Positions 1-6,948 of a DNA stretch of 21,732 bases are shown here, piece by piece. The stretch lies in the NCBI GenBank assembly GCA_030149585.1, contig JASFBJ010000016.1:1-21732 (forward strand), written 5' to 3'. The notes under the pieces were generated by a model. That model was not told the DNA's origin and searched no databases. It saw only the letters and a list, made by a program, of their open reading frames with translations. The position numbers were made by a program, and so were the translations under genes. The stretch's first letter is position 1; the number at the start of each line of letters is the position of its first letter. Source of the DNA: Desulfobacterales bacterium. GTDB lineage: Bacteria > Desulfobacterota > Desulfobacteria > Desulfobacterales > JASFBJ01.

Positions 1-1
1 C

Positions 2-103
2 GAAAGAGGTATTGGGTGCAAATTTGTTAAATTGACAAAGCAGGATCAAAAAGCCGTTAAAACATGTTTTGAAACATTTCAGGATACCATCCCTATTAAA
101 TAA
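2..103 (+). CDS. C-terminal end of a PilZ-like protein (partial, runs off left edge)
   Basis: An open frame enters from the left edge and stops at TAA (101-103), giving 33 residues. It begins ERGIGCKFVKLTKQDQ. The G-I-G-C-K-F strand followed by a helix with K/D/Q residues resembles the end of PilZ domains (pattern IG.kF..L....r..i...i), where the last strand precedes the C-terminal helix. The c-di-GMP-binding motifs would lie outside the window, so binding cannot be judged. It converges on the minus-strand MinD-like gene. Family assignment rests on a short stretch. Confidence 0.5.
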   Translation, partial: ERGIGCKFVKLTKQDQKAVKTCFETFQDTIPIK

Positions 104-114
104 GCTTGAAAGAT

Positions 115-147
115 TAACAACCTGATTATTATTTTAACTGGTTGTTA
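115..147. terminator. Weak inverted repeat between convergent genes, possible bidirectional terminator
   Basis: Arms TAACAACC (115-122) and GGTTGTTA (140-147) are perfectly complementary with a 17-base AT-rich loop. The repeat lies in the 74-base gap between two convergent genes, where a shared terminator is expected. Neither flank has a clean T run, so this is a weak call. Confidence 0.3.
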
Positions 148-177
148 TTTCAAAAAATTTTCTCGACTCGCATCTCT

Positions 178-1098
178 TTATAATTCCATAATTCGGCCGG
201 TAATTTCAAATAAATTCATAAAAGCTTCGCTGGATTGATCTAATTTGGTTAAGGGGACCATATCAGTTACCATTGAATAAATCTGCTTATCGTAAGCTAC
301 TCCGCCAAGATTTATGGGATTAATCATCAAATATCTCTCTGAGACGGTTTTTATAATTCGGCCGGCATTTTTCTCATTGACCTCATTAGTCATATTTGTG
401 ATCAAAACCGGTTGAATATTTGCAATTTCTTTCCTTAAAGCTTTTGCATCTTCCTCACTGCTCTCATTTGAAATATTTTGCAGCAATTCATTAATTGTTC
501 TAATTTTCAAGTCATTTTTTGGATCCATGGTCTCTTTAACCATGGCAACCAGGGAAGCTTTCCGGCTCACAAGCCGGCTTAACTTGCGATAAACAGTATT
601 GCGAACAAAACCGTAGGCATTTTGGATTGAAACAGGCTGAGGCGTTAAAACCACAATTTGCTTATGAGCTGCCATAAAAAAATCAAGCACATTAAAAGAA
701 GTACCAGCCCCCAAGTCTATAACAACATAATCTGCATCAAGATTAAAAATATTTTGTATAATTTTAACTTTTTGAGCAAACTGTGGATTTGCCATGGAAA
801 GAATTTCACTCGCCCCGCAAAGTAAACGCAAATTATCAACTTCTGTATAAATAGAGATCTCTTCAAGTGAGTTGTATTTGCGGATGATAAAATCATTTAA
901 AGTCCGCGCCGGACTTTTTATCCCCATCAGAGTATGGATATTGGCGCCGCCAAGATCAAGATCCACCAGAACTGTTTCTTTATTCTTTTTGGCCAGCCAA
1001 AAGGATAATAAAACGCTGATGATGCTTTTACCAACCCCGCCTTTGCCTCCACCCACAGCCCAGACTTCAGGAGATTTTTTTTTGGGTTGTTCTTTCAC
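178..1098 (-). CDS. MinD/FlhG-like P-loop ATPase
   Basis: This 306-residue protein belongs to the ParA/MinD (SIMIBI) ATPase class. The deviant Walker A motif GGGKGGVGKS lies at residues 16-25, with the signature lysine at position 19. The strand LVDLDLGGANIHT follows, and a Walker B-like strand VVIDLGAGTS is near residue 125. The DLDLGGAN wording is typical of FlhG/MinD-like proteins, which position flagella, pili or chemosensory arrays, but no flagellar gene is nearby. The start is GTG, with GGAGG about 11 bases upstream. It is the last gene of a four-gene minus-strand group, 24 bases after the cNMP/PilZ gene. Its partner may be that PilZ protein. ATPase class is secure; cellular role is not. 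Confidence 0.85.
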   Translation of the reverse strand: MKEQPKKKSPEVWAVGGGKGGVGKSIISVLLSFWLAKKNKETVLVDLDLGGANIHTLMGIKSPARTLNDFIIRKYNSLEEISIYTEVDNLRLLCGASEILSMANPQFAQKVKIIQNIFNLDADYVVIDLGAGTSFNVLDFFMAAHKQIVVLTPQPVSIQNAYGFVRNTVYRKLSRLVSRKASLVAMVKETMDPKNDLKIRTINELLQNISNESSEEDAKALRKEIANIQPVLITNMTNEVNEKNAGRIIKTVSERYLMINPINLGGVAYDKQIYSMVTDMVPLTKLDQSSEAFMNLFEITGRIMEL

Positions 1099-1122
1099 TT
1101 AATATTTATCCTCCAAAATAAA

Positions 1123-2286
1123 TTATTTTTTTACTAATGAATCCCATAAACTCCAAAGCAGGTTTTGTTCTGCTTCGCTTCCGTTACAATATAGATTCAA
1201 GGCCTCTATTTGATGATTAGGCATATCTTTAAATTGAATGCCGATAATAATATTTTCGATTTGATCCTGTTTCACTGTTCTACCCCACTTTATATTACCC
1301 AGAATATTTAATTCTTTTTCGTAATTCGGTAAATTAATTATGAGCTTAACGCTTTTGCCCGCCAAATCTTCTGCTGCACCAGCCCAGGTTTTAACGCCAA
1401 TATCAATGCAGGCTCCGCCAACAGACAAATCCTTAGTCAATCCCCCTATTTCTAATTTATCATTTTGAGGCGAATTTTCAAAAATAACAAGCTTTACCTG
1501 GGTCGGAAGTTCATGCCTCCGACTCTTTCGCACTTTCCGCCAACTCCGTTTTCTTGATTTATCAATTGGACTATTAAACAAGCTGCCAATTAAAAATTCA
1601 ATTTTGGGATATTTATGACAAACTGCTTTAAGAACCGGTTTAGTGATTTTAACTAGTTCAACCTGAGTCAGGGCAAGAACATCAGAGGAAGATTTTATTT
1701 CTTTTTCAAAAGGATAAATTTCACCCAAAATATCATTTGCGATAAGATGATTGACAAATGTTGAGTCAGAATCCTGGTTTTCCATTTCATAAGTTATTTC
1801 CTTTAATTTTCCGGAAACCACAAAAAAAAGTTCAATGCCTGGATCACCCTTTTTGATTATAGATTTTTCAGCAGGAACCCTGACCCTGACCATGCGCAGC
1901 ATTATCGTTATTAGCTCAGGATAAGACATCCCGGCAAAAAAACTTTGCAGGGGTGTTTCTTGAAATTGATCATCACGAAGGCTGGAATGAAATTTTTTGC
2001 CCTCAGTGTGACTTGGTTTATTAAGGCTCCATTCCAATATCTTGGCCACAATTGCCTGAAGAGTCATCCCGTTATTTACAAAAAGTCCGGATGCTTTATT
2101 ATAAGCCGTTGATGCATGATCCATATCTTTCCTGGATGCTAAAAGGTCACCATAATAACGATAAAGGTTTGGCTCATCTGGAAATATAGCCAGGAGATTT
2201 TCATACTCTTTAAGAGAACTTATTTCCAGGGAACCATCGACAATTCGATCGATAACGCTGTCTTGTTTTTCATAGGTTTCGTTCAA
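1123..2286 (-). CDS. TPR-like / cyclic-nucleotide-binding-fold / PilZ protein
   Basis: This is a 387-residue cytoplasmic protein with three modules. Residues about 25-90 look like TPR helices (LYRYYGDLLASRKD then AYNKASGLF). Residues about 115-235 match a cNMP-binding fold (AEKSIIKKGDPG, LFFVVSGKLKEI, ILGEIYPF). Residues about 253-365 match a PilZ domain, with the c-di-GMP motifs RxxxR (R253...R257) and DxSxxG (D286, S288, G291) intact. The cNMP phosphate-binding cassette lacks the usual R-S/T-A; the equivalent stretch is SSSDVLALT. It may therefore bind another ligand or act structurally, while the PilZ half should bind c-di-GMP. The start is TTG, supported by AGGAG six bases upstream. It lies between a small coiled-coil gene and the MinD-like ATPase. 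Confidence 0.82.
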   Translation of the reverse strand: MNETYEKQDSVIDRIVDGSLEISSLKEYENLLAIFPDEPNLYRYYGDLLASRKDMDHASTAYNKASGLFVNNGMTLQAIVAKILEWSLNKPSHTEGKKFHSSLRDDQFQETPLQSFFAGMSYPELITIMLRMVRVRVPAEKSIIKKGDPGIELFFVVSGKLKEITYEMENQDSDSTFVNHLIANDILGEIYPFEKEIKSSSDVLALTQVELVKITKPVLKAVCHKYPKIEFLIGSLFNSPIDKSRKRSWRKVRKSRRHELPTQVKLVIFENSPQNDKLEIGGLTKDLSVGGACIDIGVKTWAGAAEDLAGKSVKLIINLPNYEKELNILGNIKWGRTVKQDQIENIIIGIQFKDMPNHQIEALNLYCNGSEAEQNLLWSLWDSLVKK

Positions 2287-2309
2287 TGCCGACTCCTGAT
2301 TATAAGGGT

Positions 2310-2612
2310 TTAAAAATCTTTAATGGAATTAATAATTAAATCTATTCGTTGATTCATGATCTCGCTTTTTTTATGCGACAGGCGCATGGTTTCGTAGAGA
2401 GGCTGCATTCTTTTATCCAGTTTAAGAAACATCTCTGTGAGATGAGCCAGCCGACCATTAATTTCACTAATTTGCTTTTGAACATCTTCGAGGCTTAGCA
2501 TTGGTACGGAAGAATCACTTTCTGCCGCAAATAATTTGATCATATCCTCAAGATCATTCTTCTCATCATCGGAAAGGCCGGCATTAAATTCCGGAGTTAT
2601 ATCTTTCGCCAT
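2310..2612 (-). CDS. Small acidic/coiled-coil hypothetical protein
   Basis: This is a 100-residue protein of no recognised family. The first 35 residues are acidic (SDDEKNDLEDMI). Residues about 40-95 are helical with heptad-like spacing (VQKQISEINGRLAHLTEMF and later IMNQRIDLIINSI), suggesting a coiled coil that oligomerises or docks on a partner. No membrane segment or signal peptide is visible. The ATG start has CAGGA upstream. It lies 23 bases before the TPR/cNMP/PilZ gene and 32 bases after the AMIN-like gene, so it is probably co-transcribed and may link the membrane protein to the cytoplasmic ones. That link is inference. Confidence 0.65.
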   Translation of the reverse strand: MAKDITPEFNAGLSDDEKNDLEDMIKLFAAESDSSVPMLSLEDVQKQISEINGRLAHLTEMFLKLDKRMQPLYETMRLSHKKSEIMNQRIDLIINSIKDF

Positions 2613-2644
2613 AATAATCCTGTTCCTAAGGGGTGCGATTAACC

Positions 2645-3721
2645 CTATTTGACCTCGTCATATTTATTTAACTGCTTTTTTATCTTTTCATCAAGCATTG
2701 CTATTTTTTGGATAGCGGAATTCAAGGGATCAACAGGTTCAGCAGTGCGCCTGTTTTTTGGCGACGTTCCTTTATGAATGATAATAATACATAGTAATAC
2801 AATAATGATAATCGTAATAATAATCAGAATAATAATTAAATAATATTGAATATCACCATAATAAGCATTTTTTTGGATAACGGATTTCAAATTATCCTGC
2901 AATCCGGTTTTTTCTTTTTCCCCATCATGTTGCAAAGAATCTATATTTTCAGCAGGCTCATTAACTTTGGTTTGGCTCAGATCCGGCTTAGGTGACAAAT
3001 TTTCCACTGTAAAAATTGTTTTAAGGCTTATGGGCATTTGGTCAGAATCAGGCAATTTTTCAAAAGGAGAATCAACCAATTCCACAGGCAAAGAAATATC
3101 AGATCTTTTAGCGACCTTTTTTTCCAGGTGTTTATCTTTGTCAGCAAGAGGTTTGTCTTTATTAGGAACTATATTTAGTTGGGAAACAGGCAAGATTGCT
3201 TTAGCCTTTAAAGGCGAAATCAAAAGAGAGCTAATAATGTCCTGACTTTTAATTTTGTAAATATCAATTACATATCGAGCCGGTTTTGAGAGGGGGAAGA
3301 ATTTGATTCGAAAATCAGGCCACTCTAAAATAATTACAGCAGTTAAATTGCTTTGCTTTTGAAAAAATTCAATACCCATAACAGGACCTGATTTATCAAA
3401 CGAAATATTACGCTTAAGCGCTTTTCCGGTTTGGCTAAAATTAATTATTACTTTATTTTCATCAGTATTTACAGGCAGTTTAACAGAAAACTCCTTATTG
3501 AATTCAAATACAATTCTGGTAAATGATTTATATTCGCCAATCCTGATATCTCGTAAATCAGCGCCTGCTGCTGATCGAATAATTATCACAAATAAAAAAA
3601 GAATGAGCGTAATATAAAAAAAAATTAAGCGCTCAATATTATATAATTGTCTTTGTACCAGATTATATCTATTTTTAGTTAAGAATTCTAATTTAGCTGA
3701 CACTTTAGTAAATAGGCTCAA
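2645..3721 (-). CDS. AMIN-domain-like protein with two membrane segments
   Basis: This is a 358-residue protein. A hydrophobic segment at about 33-49 is followed by a beta-rich region (55-156: ADLRDIRIGEYKSFTRIVFE ... KPARYVIDIYKI) resembling AMIN domains, which bind cell wall or envelope components. A long, low-complexity charged linker (160-290) follows. A second membrane segment (293-316) is almost pure Ile/Leu, and the tail is short, basic and helical. The middle is probably periplasmic with both ends cytoplasmic. The listed start is TTG without a good ribosome binding site. A GTG six codons downstream is an alternative, and no ATG lies before the domain. It is the first gene of the PilZ/MinD-like group and could be its envelope anchor. 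Confidence 0.6.
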   Translation of the reverse strand: MSLFTKVSAKLEFLTKNRYNLVQRQLYNIERLIFFYITLILFLFVIIIRSAAGADLRDIRIGEYKSFTRIVFEFNKEFSVKLPVNTDENKVIINFSQTGKALKRNISFDKSGPVMGIEFFQKQSNLTAVIILEWPDFRIKFFPLSKPARYVIDIYKIKSQDIISSLLISPLKAKAILPVSQLNIVPNKDKPLADKDKHLEKKVAKRSDISLPVELVDSPFEKLPDSDQMPISLKTIFTVENLSPKPDLSQTKVNEPAENIDSLQHDGEKEKTGLQDNLKSVIQKNAYYGDIQYYLIIILIIITIIIIVLLCIIIIHKGTSPKNRRTAEPVDPLNSAIQKIAMLDEKIKKQLNKYDEVK

Positions 3722-3962
3722 TGTTATAGTAATAATTATTGCAACTCACTGGTGCAAAAAATAATCACCAATCAGTAATTGCCGGAAAAAACAGAAATAC
3801 CGATCTGTAAAGAATATATATGCGTTGAAACAAAATAGAAAAAATCCGGTTATATGTCAAGGGGATATGTGGTTTGCAACAGGACAAACTCATTTTAGAA
3901 TTTGCGTTAAATTTGTGTGCAAGTATCCAGCTCCACTCGAAAAAAGCAGGGTATGTGTATAA

Positions 3963-4292
3963 CTCATTGAAATAAAAAAGAAAAAGGAACGGTTTGCCGC
4001 CATCCTGCAAAGCATAGGCGACGGCGTTATTTGCATGGATGTCGCAGGAAATGTGATACAGCTTAATAAGGCAGCGGAAAAGTTGACTGGATGGACCGAA
4101 AAAGCATCTCTTCGAGCACGGGATTTAACCATGCAACTGCTTACCTTTTCCAAAGGTGGAAAGCCGGTTAAAAAAACAATTCTGATAAAAAAATTAGTAA
4201 AAGAGTCTGCCGGTTTTGCCTTAACCCATCTTTTTGATTTTGATGAGCAAATATTCAAAATTAGTCCAATTTTAGGGTTTTTGAAAATTTAA
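3963..4292 (+). pseudogene. Decayed PAS / histidine-kinase remnant with internal deletion
   Basis: After a stop at 3960-3962 the frame reads IEIKKKKERFAAILQSIGDG, then VICMDVAGNVIQLNKAAEKL and TGWTEKAS. This is the start of a PAS domain as found in sensor kinases. It then jumps to LRARDLTMQLLTFSKGGKPV and KKTILIKKLVKESAGFAL, which matches the helix after the phospho-acceptor His in PAS kinases (usual form ARDLTQQLLTFSKGG.PVKK). The rest of PAS, the H-box and the ATPase domain are missing. The fusion point is near 4110. The frame ends in unrelated residues at 4292. A signal input joined to half a dimerisation domain cannot be a kinase, so this is a deletion relic. It lies opposite to its neighbours. 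Confidence 0.7.
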
Positions 4293-4374
4293 ACCTCATA
4301 ATTCAAAGATATTGCAAATACAGGGCTTTGATTTTTATCAATGTAGTGCCATAATGAAGAATTTAAAAAAGTAA

Positions 4375-4563
4375 CTTGCTGTAATTATAACACTTATTTT
4401 TTTTATTCGAAAAGATGGGCTAAGGCGATTCGCCGTGGGTCTGCTTAAAAGTAAGGGAGTTCAAAATGTCTCGCAAAAGATGAGACAACTATTAATGACC
4501 CCGCGTATGGTCTTGGATTATTTAAAAATGACGAGAAATAGCCGTTGCGCATCAAAAGGTTAA
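4375..4563 (+). pseudogene. Probable transposase C-terminal remnant
   Basis: Between stops at 4372-4374 and 4561-4563 the frame encodes 62 residues, including IRKDGLRRFAVGLLKSKGVQ and later LLMTPRMVLDYLKMTRNS. The pattern of a short basic segment, then AVGLLKSKG, then PRxVLDYLxMTxNS looks like the C-terminal end of DDE-type transposases of IS elements. No catalytic domain, start codon or terminal inverted repeat is visible, so it is a fragment. It sits 80 bases after the kinase remnant, consistent with an insertion/deletion scar. Assignment is by memory of family patterns only. Confidence 0.45.
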
Positions 4564-4596
4564 AAATTAGAACAAATTTATCGAGCCTTCCATTCC

Positions 4597-5838
4597 TTAA
4601 AAATAGTGGGCCGGGATCTGCATAATATTATCGGCCAGGAATTCAATTTTATCTGAGTTATTTACTAATATCCCTAAAGGAGCATTAGTATCTTTTAAAA
4701 AATTTTTCAATGCCGTCAGCATCTCTTTTTTAATTTTACGGCCAAGTTTGATCTCAATTGGAATAACACCGAAAGGAGCGTCTATAATAAGATCTATTTC
4801 TGATTTGTCCCTGGTTCTGTAAAAATGGAAATCGATTCCTGCGGTTAAGGTACACTGAAAACCTCTTATAATTTCCTCTTCAACAAAAGATTCAAATGAA
4901 AATCCGGCAACAGGGTGAATTAACAAATTATCAAGACTATTAATTTTCAAGAGATGATGCAGTATCCCCTGGTCACGGAAAAAACCTTTGGGCATCTTTT
5001 GTACTTTCTTTAATTTATTTTTCTCATAACTTCTTAAATTGCGCCAGATAAATGTTTTATGAATTATCTCCAGATATTCTTTTGAGGTAACGGAGCTGAC
5101 TTCCAAGGCTCTGGCTATGTCTGAATAATTAATAATTTTGCCGGAGTGAAAGGACAGAGTCTGGATAAAAAGACGAAAATTATGAGGGTTGATTCCAGGA
5201 AAGAGGCGTTGAATATCTCTCCTGATGTAATCCGAAAAATATTCATCCATCCATAAACCGTAAAACTCAGGAGTATCACAGCCTTTTATCCTGGGCTCCG
5301 GGTAACCGCCCAACTGCCAATGGTCGTATATTTGCTTGACATCCAGCTCTGACTTTAGATTTGAAATCCGGTCTAAATCCGGTTTGTCTTGAGAAAGCAG
5401 GGAGTAAATTTGAGGGAAAGGTTTTTCATAAAATTCTGCTGCCTTAAATGGCCAAAGTTCAATAGTTGCAATTCGTCCGGCCATACTTTCGGACAACCCT
5501 TTGACTATATCAGGAGAACTTGACCCAGTAAGGAGAAATCTGCCGACAGCTTTTCTATCCCGGTCAATGACACCTCTTAATACTTTGAATAATTCCGGGT
5601 ATTGCTGGGCCTCATCAATAATTGTTTTTTCACTTTGCCGGGCAAAAAAACCTAATGGATCACTGGTTATGAGTTGATAGTCATCCGGTCTTTCCAGATC
5701 ATAGTATTTCCAATCCGGATGGATATTTTTAATTAGTGTTGATTTCCCACATTGCCGCGAACCAATAATGGCAACAACCGGGAACATGTCCAAAAGCCGG
5801 TATATCTTTTTCTCGATCAATCTCTTTTTATACGTCAT
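4597..5838 (-). CDS. AAA_14 / DUF4143 ATPase
   Basis: This 413-residue protein is an AAA-type P-loop ATPase with a C-terminal DUF4143 region. Walker A (GSRQCGKST) starts at residue 26, Walker B (TIIDEAQ) is at 72-78, and a sensor-like FLLTGSSS is near 101-108. The C-terminal region has EIDLI...PIEIK at about 347-364, the D...ExK spacing of the PD-(D/E)XK nuclease fold that DUF4143 resembles. Family members are widespread, often in accessory DNA, with poorly known function. The full length is present. The ATG start lies in a perfect palindrome, and AAAGG 12 bases upstream is within the same structure. It is monocistronic, between a gene graveyard and a gene-free gap, suggesting acquisition or a self-contained module. 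Confidence 0.85.
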   Translation of the reverse strand: MTYKKRLIEKKIYRLLDMFPVVAIIGSRQCGKSTLIKNIHPDWKYYDLERPDDYQLITSDPLGFFARQSEKTIIDEAQQYPELFKVLRGVIDRDRKAVGRFLLTGSSSPDIVKGLSESMAGRIATIELWPFKAAEFYEKPFPQIYSLLSQDKPDLDRISNLKSELDVKQIYDHWQLGGYPEPRIKGCDTPEFYGLWMDEYFSDYIRRDIQRLFPGINPHNFRLFIQTLSFHSGKIINYSDIARALEVSSVTSKEYLEIIHKTFIWRNLRSYEKNKLKKVQKMPKGFFRDQGILHHLLKINSLDNLLIHPVAGFSFESFVEEEIIRGFQCTLTAGIDFHFYRTRDKSEIDLIIDAPFGVIPIEIKLGRKIKKEMLTALKNFLKDTNAPLGILVNNSDKIEFLADNIMQIPAHYF

Positions 5839-5865
5839 TTTTAAAGGCTACCTTTAAAAATGACG
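5833..5865. repeat. Perfect 15-bp inverted repeat over the start codon of the DUF4143 gene
   Basis: Arms CGTCATTTTTAAAGG (5833-5847) and CCTTTAAAAATGACG (5851-5865) are exact reverse complements around a 3-base centre, CTA. On the minus strand the arm nearest the gene contains its ATG (CAT at 5836-5838), and the other arm's complement contributes AAAGG, the only Shine-Dalgarno candidate. In RNA it would be a 15-bp hairpin hiding both start codon and ribosome binding site. In DNA it could be an operator for a dimeric regulator. Confidence 0.75.
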
Positions 5866-6144
5866 GGTGTCAAGCAGGAAGTACATTCCATTAACCGCAT
5901 ATGCCAACTGTTTTTAAGGTGCAGGGAGCAGCCAGTTCCAGATTGGTAAAAAAAAACAATATCTTTCCCTTTAATCGTTTCATCACCTTTCAAAAAGCAG
6001 GATGTGTGCCAGGGAGACGGGGAAAATGCCCCCTTCTTTCATTATCCCGGCAGGTTTCACGATATCATGCTAATGTGTATTCTATGCGGATCGATAAAAC
6101 AGACTGATCACCGTAATTATTTTTAAGTCCAACTTCTTCAGGCT
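5866..6144. other. Gene-free gap
   Basis: No supported gene is seen in about 280 bases between the DUF4143 gene and the hydratase gene. A 68-codon plus-strand frame (5901-6107) has no family resemblance or clear ribosome binding site and is not called. A short GGGG...CCCC inverted repeat at about 6019-6032 lacks a T run. No convincing terminator for the operon ending at 6145 was found. Confidence 0.5.
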
Positions 6145-6924
6145 TTATTTCTTATTCCAGTTTGCAGCCCTTTTTTCCAGAAAAGAGGAAATCCCCTCCT
6201 GGCCCTCGGAAGAGACTCGTAATTTGGCAATTTCACCGGCCGTATAATCCCGCCGTTCTGCACTTTCTTTTGTAAAAGCCACATCGTTAATAACCAGTTT
6301 GTTGGCATGAATTGCCTTTGGACCATTTTTAAGCAGAATATTGGCAATTTTATCCACCTTTTCATCCAGTTCCTCCTCAGGTACCACTTCATGCAAAAGA
6401 CCAATCTGGAGTGCTTTTTGAGCATTGATCAATTCACCGGTTAAAAAATAGCGCCTGGCCTGACGAGGTCCTATGGCATTTATCACATAAGGCGAAATAG
6501 TAGCCGGAGCCAGTCCCAGTTTGGTTTCAGTAAGGGCAAAAACAACTTTTTGCGTTCCAACGGCAATATCGCAGCAGGATACCAATCCAACACCGCCGGC
6601 ATAGGCTGCGCCATTTACCCTGGCAATAGTGGCTTTGTTAAGGCTGTTGAGACGATACATTAAATCAGCAAGTTTTTCAGCGTCTTTTTTATTAGTCTCC
6701 ATATCATAATTGATCATGGAACGCATATAATTCAGATCGCCGCCTGCTGAAAAGCTTTTACCGATTCCAGTTAAAATCACAACCCGAACCTGATCATTTT
6801 TCGATAGATCTTCAAGGTGGCCGGTCAAAAGCGCGATAACTTCATCATTAAACGCATTATGAATTTCAGGTCGGTTGAGGCTGAGTCTGGCAATACCCTT
6901 TGAATCTATTTCGCAGATAACCAT
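6145..6924 (-). CDS. Enoyl-CoA hydratase/isomerase, methylglutaconyl-CoA hydratase (LiuC)-like
   Basis: This 259-residue protein is a crotonase-superfamily member of usual length. Family motifs are LNRPEIHNAFND (16-27), the CoA/oxyanion loop FSAGGDLNYM (58-67), and VNGAAYAGGVGLVSCCDIAV (103-122). FALTETKLGLAPATISPYV follows, with a retained Glu at 133. At the position of the first catalytic Glu of mitochondrial enoyl-CoA hydratase there is Gly (113). This wording (GGVGLVxCCDIA, LAPATISPYV) resembles LiuC-type methylglutaconyl-CoA hydratases of leucine catabolism. It is the last gene of the ior operon, 24 bases after dctM, with AAGGAG before its ATG. No other leucine-pathway gene is present, so its real substrate may be an aryl- or branched enoyl-CoA. 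Confidence 0.82.
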   Translation of the reverse strand: MVICEIDSKGIARLSLNRPEIHNAFNDEVIALLTGHLEDLSKNDQVRVVILTGIGKSFSAGGDLNYMRSMINYDMETNKKDAEKLADLMYRLNSLNKATIARVNGAAYAGGVGLVSCCDIAVGTQKVVFALTETKLGLAPATISPYVINAIGPRQARRYFLTGELINAQKALQIGLLHEVVPEEELDEKVDKIANILLKNGPKAIHANKLVINDVAFTKESAERRDYTAGEIAKLRVSSEGQEGISSFLEKRAANWNKK

Positions 6925-6948
6925 TTTTTTCTCCTTTTGACTTGATTC

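Noticed and set aside
3765..4258. Minus-strand frames of 81 and 122 codons
   Set aside because: They are complements of the plus-strand kinase relic and flanking AT-rich DNA. The plus frame explains the sequence better.
5901..6107. 68-codon plus-strand frame
   Set aside because: No family resemblance, no clear ribosome binding site and unremarkable composition. It is probably chance in a gene-free gap.
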